DNA from: Oscillospiraceae bacterium
GTDB taxonomy: Bacteria; Bacillota; Clostridia; Oscillospirales; Acutalibacteraceae
NCBI GenBank assembly: GCA_031267335.1
Contig: JAIRZH010000002.1
Span: forward strand, 1-6,587
Reading direction: 5' to 3'
DNA length: 6,587 nt
Under the pieces are notes generated by a model that saw nothing but the letters and a program-made list of their open reading frames with translations, was not told the origin of the DNA and did no database searches. Each line of letters begins with the position of its first letter. Position 1 is the first letter of the stretch. Shown one piece after another: positions 1-5,972 of this stretch. The translations under genes and the position numbers were made by a program.

Positions 1-159
1 TCACAGATTTTGAATATCAGAGACAGCGGTCTTACAAATATGCTAGATGTGAAATCAGTGTTTAACCTTGCGGCTAAAAATGATTTTTATGAATTAGCGG
101 ATTTTGTTTCTGAAAAACCGAAAGAATATTCAAATTTTATTTTAATAGGAAAGGAGTAA
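1..159 (+). CDS. C-terminal part of a DUF5049-like small phage protein (5' end outside window)
   Basis: The first frame is open from base 1 to a TAA at 157-159, giving 52 residues that lack the start. The segment reads from an S-Q-I-L-N-I-R-D-S-G-L-T-N-M-L-D beginning to an F-Y-E-L-A-D-F-V region and an ending Y-S-N-F-I-L-I-G-K-E. From memory this matches the DUF5049 family: I-L-x-I-R-x-S-G-x-T-N-M-D near the N-terminus, F-Y-E-L-V-x-F-I in the middle and Y-x-x-F-I-x-T-G at the end. That family consists of short proteins of unknown function in Firmicutes phages and prophages, often near DNA-packaging genes. Nearly the whole family length is present, so only a few N-terminal residues are probably missing. 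Its 3' end carries an AAGGAG (151-156) that would serve the next start at 165. It implies prophage or prophage-remnant DNA immediately left of ssrA. The family call rests on recalled motifs, not a search. Confidence 0.65.
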   Translation, partial: SQILNIRDSGLTNMLDVKSVFNLAAKNDFYELADFVSEKPKEYSNFILIGKE

Positions 160-164
160 AAATT

Positions 165-298
165 ATGTCAAAATTTTTTATGCTTGCACGAATAATTTAA
201 ATAAAGCTTTTGTTTACCTTTGCGCAAATAATTCAAATAAAGATTCTTTGGATGCAAATTCACATAATCATTTCAAACATAGAATCGTTTCAAAATAA
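165..298 (+). pseudogene. Short gene following the phage gene, apparently frameshifted
   Basis: An ATG at 165 sits 8 bases after a strong AAGGAG, but its frame closes after only 11 codons (TAA at 198-200). If one base is added to the T6 run at 174-179, the frame continues to the TAA at 296-298 and gives a 44-residue product beginning M-S-K-F-F-Y-A-C-T-N-N-L-N. In that restored frame a 36-bp internal repeat is exactly 12 codons long, which argues that it was once coding. The start resembles the Y-Y-F-A-Y-G-S-N-M-N start of gamma-glutamylcyclotransferase/AIG2-like proteins, which I recall lying next to DUF5049 genes in phages. The rest does not follow that family, so this is only a hint. The break could also be a homopolymer sequencing error, or the short frame could have no function. 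Confidence 0.35.
184..245 (+). repeat. Two imperfect 26-bp direct repeats with 36-bp spacing
   Basis: The copies lie at 184-209 and 220-245 and match at 22 of 26 positions (core AATAATTnAAATAAAG). The 36-bp period equals 12 codons in the frame restored by repairing the T run at 174-179, giving C-T-N-N-L-N-K and C-A-N-N-S-N-K. A third, much weaker copy may follow near 256. Confidence 0.5.
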
Positions 299-411
299 AA
301 CAATTTGAAACTTTTTAAAACGATTACATCGAATAAATGAAACGATTTGTGAAACGAAAGGTTTTTAAGAAAATATTAAGGAGGCTTCAGAAATGGAGCG
401 AAAACAGAGTA

Positions 412-446
412 CGAAAAAGCGCAAATCCAGCAGAACTGCTGGATTT
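412..446 (-). terminator. Rho-independent terminator of ssrA
   Basis: A perfect inverted repeat (arms 423-433 and 436-446, AAATCCAGCAG and its complement) forms an 11-bp hairpin with a minimal AA loop; physically it would be about 9 bp with a 6-base loop. On the minus strand it is followed by GCGC and then a T5 run (complement of 414-418). It starts 29 bases beyond the CCA end of the tmRNA, the normal position for a terminator whose transcript is then trimmed back to CCA. The plus strand has no comparable T run, so it acts on the minus strand. Confidence 0.75.
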
Positions 447-474
447 GTCTTCTATCAAAAGCATCACGGTTATA

Positions 475-907
475 TGGTGGAAGCGAGGGGAGTCGGACCC
501 CTGTCCAAAAAACATTTGCTTAGGTTTTCTTCAAGCTTAGCTTTTGTTTAATTTTTCTTAATGCATAACTGCAAAAGCACACTTATACATAAATAGTTCT
601 TTTTTTAACGGCCACTCGAAACCAAGAACAATTTTTCGAATCATTCACTATCTAAATTTACCAATCATTAATATATTGATAGTAGATATATCATGACGCA
701 CTTAAAAAAAAAATTAACTTAAGCTTTTGTTAAGCTGCACGCATGGTTAATGAATTAATTTTTTCTAACTGCACAATTTTAGCTTTTTTAGGTTTATCAC
801 CGAACACAATTTTTTCTGCATTTAATTTATTAACGGATTTTATAGCGGTTCCGTACCGCTGCTTGCTTGCCTAAGACCCTGAATCCTGTCGAAACCATTA
901 CGCCCCC
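475..907 (-). ncRNA. ssrA: Transfer-messenger RNA (tmRNA, 10Sa RNA)
   Basis: tmRNA with SmpB rescues ribosomes stalled on broken mRNAs and adds a degradation tag to the unfinished protein. The 5' end (907 downward) reads GGGGGCG, then TAATGGTTTCGACAGG, the signature tmRNA start. The 3' end reads CGCTTCC-A-CCA (485 down to 475). The two ends pair over 7 bp with two G-U pairs. The T-arm stem AGGGG/CCCCT (502-498 with 490-486) closes a 7-base loop. CTTAGG near the 5' side pairs with CCTAAG near the 3' side (helix 2). A classic H-type pseudoknot is visible: AGCGGT (860-855) with ACCGCT (849-844), and its loop ACGGA (854-850) with TCCGT (837-833). The tag frame follows at 819-730. The length of 433 nt is above the common 350-400. 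Oddities are the long tag and a T-loop TCCGACT, in which the nearly universal U55 is C. The gene has its own promoter and terminator. Confidence 0.95.
730..819 (-). other. tmRNA tag-peptide reading frame, 29 codons plus TAA
   Basis: The resume codon GCA (819-817) follows a TAAATTAAAT stretch just after pseudoknot 1, matching the placement in clostridial tmRNAs. The frame encodes A-E-K-I-V-F-G-D-K-P, a lysine-rich middle, and a final S-L-T-M-R-A-A before TAA (732-730). Most bacterial tags are about 8-15 residues and end in L-A-A or A-L-A-A. This one is about two to three times longer and ends in M-R-A-A. The terminal A-A needed for ClpXP recognition is kept. Mycoplasma tags are also long, so length alone does not exclude function. 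The choice of resume codon is by analogy. Confidence 0.75.
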
Positions 908-956
908 AAATATTATATATGTATTACATGCATATATATACATATATATATCCATT

Positions 957-985
957 ATTTTAAAATATAAAAAATCAAGTGTCAA
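957..985 (-). promoter_or_regulatory. Sigma-70-type promoter for ssrA
   Basis: On the minus strand a perfect TTGACA (985-980) is separated by 17 bases from TAAAAT (962-957), five of six matches to TATAAT. Transcription would start near 950, leaving a leader of about 43 nt that RNase P would remove at the GGGGGCG end. An alternating AT/TA tract (about 931-950) lies at the predicted start region. Confidence 0.7.
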
Positions 986-1212
986 AATTTCAAACTTAAA
1001 CTCTATTCATACTGATGAAAAATAGATTTGTTCATGAATAGAAATTAGAACGAAGTAGTGTACAACGTCACAATTTTAATTTCCATGTGCCAGGTCTAAC
1101 ATCTACCGTCTTCAGATGGTTGATTTTAGCGTAATATTTTGCTAAAATATAATAGGGTATAAAACAACAGAATACGTACACGAAGAACATTAGACTTGTC
1201 CATATTATATTG

Positions 1213-1306
1213 AAGCGACACTTGTCTGCGGCGCCTTGGCAAAGCGTTGCGAGCCACTGTAAGCCACTGTTTCTTTGGGAGTACCCGTTTCTTTTCTAAA
1301 GAAATG
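1213..1306 (+). repeat. Dispersed repeat block A, copy 1 (94 bp)
   Basis: This copy matches 6494-6587 at 88 of 94 positions without gaps. It starts AAGCGACACTTGT and ends TCTAAAGAAATG. About half of its bases are G or C, in a region otherwise near 25-30%. It contains a GC-rich core (GGCGCC, AAGCG, GCGAGCC) and then the left part of a hairpin. I recall similar GC-rich intergenic repeats with a GAGTACCC...GGGTAC hairpin in Oscillospiraceae genomes. There is no transposase, so it is best seen as a non-coding dispersed or MITE-like repeat. The 65-codon minus-strand frame across it is probably incidental. Confidence 0.8.
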
Positions 1307-1311
1307 GGTAC
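1281..1311. repeat. 14-bp hairpin at the 3' end of block A
   Basis: The arms 1281-1294 (GTACCCGTTTCTTT) and 1298-1311 pair fully with one G-T pair around a TCT loop. Neither side is followed by a T run, so it is not a standard rho-independent terminator. The first arm and part of the second are conserved base for base in copy 2 (6562-6587), where the window ends inside the second arm. Confidence 0.75.
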
Positions 1312-1319
1312 AAAATAAG

Positions 1320-1351
1320 GCATTAAATAAGCACTTAAGCTTACCTAAAAG
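1320..1351 (+). repeat. Dispersed repeat block B, copy 1 (32 bp)
   Basis: GCATTAAATAAGCACTTAAG and the following bases match 6432-6463 at 30 of 32 positions. Weaker similarity continues to about 1370 (a GAC-TAAAAT stretch). Here B follows A by 13 bases. At the right end of the window B precedes A by 30 bases. Confidence 0.7.
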
Positions 1352-1414
1352 GAAACAGACGTAAAATTATACATTTATTTAGAAGTATCAATTTCTAGAA
1401 GCAGGCCTTTAAAC

Positions 1415-4156
1415 TTAAATTATATCAATTGAACTTCCAATAGTGAAATTTTCAGGAATTTTTTTAAAATTATTGCTTTTCATATAAACACGAATATTTT
1501 TACCTATCGCTTTAATAGTTGAACTTTTGCCAATTCCAAAAGCCTGTTCGATATATGCGTTATCAGATAAAACTAAAATTGAGTTTTTGTACATTTCGAA
1601 AGCATGAATCGTTGGCAAAAGGGAAAAAATTTTTCTGTTGTTATCAATTCGAATCGAACCGCCTAAAATAAGGCTTATATTTTTTCCAACAATAAAACTT
1701 ACAAAAGTTAACTTAGCATTGCCTTTAATTAATAAATCACGATTAACTTTAATTTTACGTCCAAAACCAAATTTATTTTCAAATTTAATTTCATTAAAAT
1801 TAATTATTATAGTTCTGAAGTTCGAATTATTTATGGCATCTAAAAACTCATTTCGCGATTCTACTATTGCGATATCACTATTTAAAATTTTGTTAAACGT
1901 TTTATTTGATTTATAAATTCGTCTTAGTTTTTTTAAGTTATTAACTTTTTTCTTTTCTTTTTCTTCAAGCCGATTATATAAATCTGTAACTTCATTTATT
2001 TTTCGGTCAAAAGTCAAGCAAGGACAATCCGGCAAATTTTCAATTTTTCTGCTAATTAATTCATGATTAAATTTAATGTTTTTATTTTTGCAAATAATAA
2101 ATTGATCAATAATTTTCGAATTATTAATTTCATAAATTTTAACGCACAATTCGTTGGTTTTTATTTCAATTTTTGCAAATAACGGAACTTTTAAATCTAA
2201 AACAACTTCATCATTAGAATTTTTACGTGAAATCTTATAATTTTTTACACCAGAAGTTCCCATTGTAACAAAAATAGTACCATCGGGATTAATAAAATTT
2301 TCTGAATGTTTTTCTTCGTTTGTATATTTATTTAAACAAATGTGTTTCGAGCGAGAATAAACATGGTCATGGCCACCTAGAACCAAACAAACATTCCCAA
2401 TAGCTGCAAGTTCAGCAATTTCTTCAGATATACAACGTACATCATAATCTGCATAATGCGGTCCATATGAATATGCAGTTTTATGAGTTAAAATTATTTT
2501 CCATTCAACCTTTGAATTTTCAAAAACACGTCGTGCCCAATTTATTTGTCTTTTGCCGAGTCCATCAGGCAAATTTGTATCTAAAACTACAAATAAAGCA
2601 TTTTTATGCTCAAAATAATAATAAATACCGTTCAGATTTTCATCTAAAATTTTATTTTTTTCTAAATTAAAATGAGTAGATATAGAATTTTGTATGCCTT
2701 GAAATTTAAGGGGAGGATTGAATTTAGTTTCATGATTCCCTACCACAGGCAAAACAGAAAATGAACCCCAAATTTTTGATTCTAATATAAAATCCCAATA
2801 ATTCTCGTTATTACCGTCATCAACAAAATCCCCTAGATGAATTAAAAATTCTGGCGGTGAATTTTTTGAGAATATTTTTATGCTAGTTTCTAAAGTTTTT
2901 TTAAAAACTTCATAATCTTCTTTTATCATTCCTTGAGAATCTGCAAATACTAAAAATTCAAAATTTTCATTTTTTTCGCAAGTTTTAAATTTATTAATGT
3001 AATTTTTTCTTGGGCGTTTAATTCTGATGTAATATTCAGTATCTTGATGCAAGTCTTTAATTTCAGCTGAATATAGAAATTTATTTTCAATTTTATATTT
3101 TGTTACAGCACCTAAATTTAAAACAGTCGGCCTTGCTAACACAACGGATTCATGATTAGCTTTTATTATCTCACATTTTTCAAAATCTTCGCTTTTAGAA
3201 ATTTCGAGAAATTCGGTATTATTATTATTGCCAAACCATCTAAAACGCCTTGAAAATGCATCTTTCCCGAATGTTGATGTAAAATTAAAATTATTATTAG
3301 ATTTATGTGTTTTTTCAATTGAAACTTCGCAAACTAATGCATCAACCATTGCAAAAAGCATTTCACCAAAACCGTTAAGAAAACTTTCCCCAGTGTAATT
3401 TTTAATAAAGTTTTCTAAGTTTTCAAATAAATCAATATTAAAAAAATGCAAAATTTTAGAAATTTGACCATAATTAGTTTTTTTGTTTAAAAAAAATCTT
3501 AAAATTAAAGAATCAAAAATCATTTCATAATCAAAATATACACTATCAATTATTTTTTTTATGGCTTGGAACAAATTTTCTGCAAAAAAATTAAGACAAT
3601 CTTGTGCAAAAGCTTTTCTGCCGACGTTTTTAATAGCATCTTTAAACCAATCAGGAAATTCAGAATTAGTATATCTATAATGTTTAAAAATAATTACAAG
3701 CAAAAAATCATAAATAGTTTTTTCTTCTGAAGTACTGCAAGTATAAAATCCGATTTCGGTAAGGTTTGTTAAAACTTTATTAAATTTTAATAAAATATAA
3801 TCTTTATTTTGCAAAAAATTTTGTTCAATTTGTTCTAAAATATTATCAAAAACAGCAATAATTTTTTCATTTGTTATTTCAAAATTTTTTACAATTAATT
3901 TTACTATTCCAACAGGCTCTATAATAATAGAATCCCTATAATAAATATTGGCATATCCAAGTTTGCCTAAATTTAATTTTTTTTCAAATTTTAGTGAACG
4001 TTTTGTTTTTTCGATTATAAAATCATTAACAACAAAACCCGGCAATATTTTTTCAATACTGAGTTTTATTCCATTTTCTTGAACTTTTTCTAAAAAAGGT
4101 ACAAAAGAATCTTTAATGATTTTTTCAAGTTTTTTACCGGAATCTGACAAATACAT
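1415..4156 (-). CDS. Multidomain purple-acid-phosphatase-like metallophosphoesterase, 913 aa
   Basis: This is a calcineurin-like phosphoesterase, expected to hydrolyse phosphate esters with a two-metal centre; the substrate is unknown. Residues 1-285 are mostly helical and unrecognised. Residues about 293-392 form a beta domain with T-F-G-K-D, F-R-W and a final T-E-Y-Y-I-R, like the FN3-like N-domain of purple acid phosphatases. Residues about 398-690 are catalytic, with D406 (F-A-D-S-Q), G-D-F-V-D-D-G (D443), G-N-H-E (473-476), T-H (H558) and G-H-D-H (595-598), so all five motifs are intact. Residues about 704-750 (L-Y-N-R-L-E-E-K-E-K, V-N-N-L-K-K-L) match a short helical module of Firmicutes surface proteins. 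Residues 761-913 look like a pectate-lyase-type beta-helix. Relatives are usually exported, yet no signal peptide or membrane segment is visible. ATG 4156 touches GAGG with no spacing; TTG at codon 3 has a 6-base spacing and may be the real start. It lies 7 bp after nfo, so it is probably co-transcribed. Confidence 0.85.
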   Translation of the reverse strand: MYLSDSGKKLEKIIKDSFVPFLEKVQENGIKLSIEKILPGFVVNDFIIEKTKRSLKFEKKLNLGKLGYANIYYRDSIIIEPVGIVKLIVKNFEITNEKIIAVFDNILEQIEQNFLQNKDYILLKFNKVLTNLTEIGFYTCSTSEEKTIYDFLLVIIFKHYRYTNSEFPDWFKDAIKNVGRKAFAQDCLNFFAENLFQAIKKIIDSVYFDYEMIFDSLILRFFLNKKTNYGQISKILHFFNIDLFENLENFIKNYTGESFLNGFGEMLFAMVDALVCEVSIEKTHKSNNNFNFTSTFGKDAFSRRFRWFGNNNNTEFLEISKSEDFEKCEIIKANHESVVLARPTVLNLGAVTKYKIENKFLYSAEIKDLHQDTEYYIRIKRPRKNYINKFKTCEKNENFEFLVFADSQGMIKEDYEVFKKTLETSIKIFSKNSPPEFLIHLGDFVDDGNNENYWDFILESKIWGSFSVLPVVGNHETKFNPPLKFQGIQNSISTHFNLEKNKILDENLNGIYYYFEHKNALFVVLDTNLPDGLGKRQINWARRVFENSKVEWKIILTHKTAYSYGPHYADYDVRCISEEIAELAAIGNVCLVLGGHDHVYSRSKHICLNKYTNEEKHSENFINPDGTIFVTMGTSGVKNYKISRKNSNDEVVLDLKVPLFAKIEIKTNELCVKIYEINNSKIIDQFIICKNKNIKFNHELISRKIENLPDCPCLTFDRKINEVTDLYNRLEEKEKKKVNNLKKLRRIYKSNKTFNKILNSDIAIVESRNEFLDAINNSNFRTIIINFNEIKFENKFGFGRKIKVNRDLLIKGNAKLTFVSFIVGKNISLILGGSIRIDNNRKIFSLLPTIHAFEMYKNSILVLSDNAYIEQAFGIGKSSTIKAIGKNIRVYMKSNNFKKIPENFTIGSSIDII

Positions 4157-4163
4157 CCTCGAT

Positions 4164-5003
4164 TTAAAAATTAACTTTAATCATGCTATTTAAAATAGCG
4201 ATTTCTTTCGCGTATCCAGGAACATCGTTTGGAGTCTCTAGAATAAATACAAGATCTTTTAAAGCTAAATTATTAATAATATTTGTAATTGCATCAAAAC
4301 CTATGCTACCTTGTCCAATTTTTTCATGCCTATCTTTATGGCTATTTAAAGAATTTTTGCTATCATTAACATGTATTACTTTTAACCTACTGATTCCAAT
4401 TTTACTATCAAATTCTTCAAGAACTCCATCAAGATTATTAACGATATCATAGCCAGCATCGTAAATATGACATGTATCTAGGCATACACCCAATGTATCT
4501 AAATTTGTTTTTTTTATTATACACGAAATTTCATCAAAATTCGAACCAACTTCACTACCTTTGCCGGACATGGTTTCAAGTAAAACAATTGTCTCATGAT
4601 TTTCTGCGCAAGCCCATGCAATACTTTCGGAAATAAATTCAATTCCCGCTTCTGTTCCTTGCCCGGAATGATTTCCGGGATGAAGATTATAAAAATTACC
4701 CGGAATTTTTTTCATTTTTTGCAAATCTTTTTTTAAAATTTCGGCAGAAAAATCACGAATTTTAGGTTTAGCTGAACATAAATTCATTATAAACGGAGAA
4801 TGGGCAACTATCTTCCCAAAATTATTTGAATCCGAAATTTTAAGAAATTCATTTATATCTTCTTGCTTAAACGCTGAACTTTTACTGGCGCCACGTGGAT
4901 TACAAGTGAAAAATTGGAAAGTATTTGCGCCAATTTCTAAAGCAATTTTTGCCATCCCTGAAAGTCCATTGGCATTCGAAAGATGGCACCCGATATTAAA
5001 CAT
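4164..5003 (-). CDS. nfo: Deoxyribonuclease IV (endonuclease IV, AP endonuclease), 279 aa
   Basis: Endonuclease IV cuts DNA 5' of abasic sites and removes blocked 3' ends during base-excision repair; it acts in the cytoplasm on damaged chromosome. The length is normal for the family (about 280). The TIM-barrel starts with G-C-H-L-S. All nine metal ligands can be placed by comparison with the E. coli enzyme: H68, H108, E143, D176, H179, H211, D224, H226 and E256. They sit in the motifs A-H-S-P, N-L-H-P-G, L-L-E-T-M, C-L-D-T-C-H, H-V-N-D-S-K, K-D-R-H-E and L-E-T-P-N-D. The signature G-Q-G-S-I-G follows at 230-235. The start at 5003 has a weak AGG about 8 bases upstream. It is the first gene of a two-gene minus-strand operon with the phosphoesterase and is divergent from rubrerythrin. 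Nothing is broken or missing. Confidence 0.97.
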   Translation of the reverse strand: MFNIGCHLSNANGLSGMAKIALEIGANTFQFFTCNPRGASKSSAFKQEDINEFLKISDSNNFGKIVAHSPFIMNLCSAKPKIRDFSAEILKKDLQKMKKIPGNFYNLHPGNHSGQGTEAGIEFISESIAWACAENHETIVLLETMSGKGSEVGSNFDEISCIIKKTNLDTLGVCLDTCHIYDAGYDIVNNLDGVLEEFDSKIGISRLKVIHVNDSKNSLNSHKDRHEKIGQGSIGFDAITNIINNLALKDLVFILETPNDVPGYAKEIAILNSMIKVNF

Positions 5004-5321
5004 CTATTTACCTAAAAATTACCTTTAAATATTGTTTATTTTTGGATATTTAAAGCCCGTTATTGCTATTTTAAATGGTCAAATTGCAAAATTAACGTAA
5101 GTTGAATACATCAAAATACGATTGTCAAATAGTAGCAAAAACAGAACCTAATATCTATCTTGAAAAATAAATTCTTCAAATGATTTAGATCTTAGTTTTT
5201 TTAATCATAAAAAGTCAATTAAAATACTTGATCATACAATTTTAAAAACATATAATTACTTTGCCATGAGAATTTGTCAAGTGGTATTACGTAATTTTTT
5301 TTTAAATCAAAGGGGTATAAA
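5004..5321. other. Divergent intergenic region between nfo and rubrerythrin
   Basis: 318 bases without a gene, very AT-rich. It holds the rubrerythrin promoter (5228-5256) and must also hold the nfo promoter. A weak minus-strand candidate is TTGACT (5218-5213) and TAAGAT (5194-5189) with 18-base spacing, which would give a long leader of about 180 nt and nearly abut the rubrerythrin promoter. A 10-bp palindrome ATTACGTAAT lies at 5286-5295. No riboswitch or RNA gene was recognised. Confidence 0.55.
5228..5256 (+). promoter_or_regulatory. Sigma-70-type promoter for rubrerythrin
   Basis: TTGATC (5228-5233), a 17-base spacer and a perfect TATAAT (5251-5256). The start would be near 5263, giving a leader of about 58 nt. 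The leader contains the palindrome ATTACGTAAT (5286-5295), a possible operator. No clear PerR box was seen, although rubrerythrins are often PerR-regulated in Firmicutes. Confidence 0.75.
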
Positions 5322-5918
5322 ATGTATAATTTTTCAAAATCGCAAACTAAATTAAATCTTTTAAAAGCTTTTGCGGGTGAAAGCCAAGCAAGAAATAGAT
5401 ATACATTTGCGGCTTCTGTCGCTAAAAATCAAGGTTTCCAGGTAATCGAAAAATTATTTTTATTTACAGCGAATCAAGAAAAGGAACATGCTAAAATTTT
5501 TTATAAATTTTTAGAACCTTTCGCTGGCGAAAATATAGAAATTGAAAAATCGAATTATCCAGTAGATATTTTTAATTCTGTTTCTGAATTACTTATTAAA
5601 GCCAGCAAAAATGAATTCGATGAATATAATTTAGTTTATAAAACATTTGGGGAAATTGCGCATTCAGAAGGATTTGAACAAATTGCAGAAAGATTCTTTA
5701 AAATATCGGAAATAGAAAAAATTCATGGAGAAAGATTTGTTAAATTTTCGGAATTAATCGCAAGTGAAGAATTATTTAATTCGAAAACAAAAATGCGCTG
5801 GATTTGTTTAAATTGTGGAAATATATTTGAAGGTTTCAAAGCTCCTGATGAATGCCCGGTATGCGAACATCCAAGAGGATTTTATTTAAAAGACGAAAAA
5901 TTTATTTTTGTTAAATAG
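5322..5918 (+). CDS. rbr: Rubrerythrin, 198 aa
   Basis: A cytoplasmic non-haem iron protein of anaerobes that reduces hydrogen peroxide to water using electrons passed through its rubredoxin domain. Residues 1-145 form the four-helix ferritin-like diiron domain. Ligands can be aligned to Desulfovibrio rubrerythrin: E20 (F-A-G-E-S-Q-A-R-N-R-Y), E53 and H56 (N-Q-E-K-E-H), E98 and E101 (N-E-F-D-E-Y), E132 and H135 (I-E-K-I-H). Residues 158-190 are the rubredoxin-like domain with C162-x-x-C165 and C178-P-V-C181 followed by E-H-P-R, which holds one iron. The length is typical (about 190). The start has AAAGGGG six bases upstream of ATG, a strong site, and a good promoter precedes it. No terminator hairpin was seen after the TAG stop. 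It is divergent from nfo, so both flanking genes deal with oxidative damage. The gene is intact. Confidence 0.96.
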   Translation: MYNFSKSQTKLNLLKAFAGESQARNRYTFAASVAKNQGFQVIEKLFLFTANQEKEHAKIFYKFLEPFAGENIEIEKSNYPVDIFNSVSELLIKASKNEFDEYNLVYKTFGEIAHSEGFEQIAERFFKISEIEKIHGERFVKFSELIASEELFNSKTKMRWICLNCGNIFEGFKAPDECPVCEHPRGFYLKDEKFIFVK

Positions 5919-5972
5919 TTGATTTTATTGCTTTTTTACAAAATTTTTACACTTTTTAGAATCTGTCTTTAA

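Larger units (their letters stand above)
908..1414. other. Gene-free interval between the metallophosphoesterase 3' end and ssrA
   Basis: No convincing gene is seen in these 507 bases. The left part (908-985) is the ssrA leader and promoter. 986-1212 is AT-rich with several small inverted repeats: a 9-bp stem 1002-1010 with 1034-1042, a 7-bp stem 1105-1111 with 1114-1120 allowing one G-T, and 1134-1140 with 1144-1150. None has a following T run. 1213-1351 is occupied by repeat blocks A and B, with GC content far above the surroundings. No clear terminator follows the phosphoesterase stop at 1415. The only strong hairpin nearby is the one inside block A, and it has no T run on either strand. 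Confidence 0.6.

Noticed and set aside
184..245. Possible CRISPR-like repeat
   Set aside because: Only two imperfect copies with 10-base gaps, no spacers of normal size and no cas genes.
337..540. 67-codon plus-strand frame
   Set aside because: Its second half is antisense to the tmRNA tRNA-like end and its terminator, and it has no good ribosome site of its own.
931..950. Alternating AT tract as a tandem repeat or promoter
   Set aside because: A simple dinucleotide stretch. The TTGACA/TAAAAT pair just upstream explains ssrA transcription better than a TATAAT only four bases from the mature 5' end.
1281..1311. Hairpin in block A as terminator of the phosphoesterase gene
   Set aside because: There is no T run on either side, and the hairpin is part of a dispersed repeat found elsewhere.
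1126..1323. 65-codon minus-strand frame
   Set aside because: It lies mostly on repeat block A, and the composition (R-R-R-R, K-K-R) reflects the repeat. No Shine-Dalgarno site or homology was recognised.
1638..2670. Plus-strand frames at 1638-1916 and 2467-2670
   Set aside because: Both are shadows of the phosphoesterase gene on the other strand.
4183..4452. 89-codon plus-strand frame
   Set aside because: It is a shadow of nfo, whose minus-strand frame keeps all nine metal ligands.
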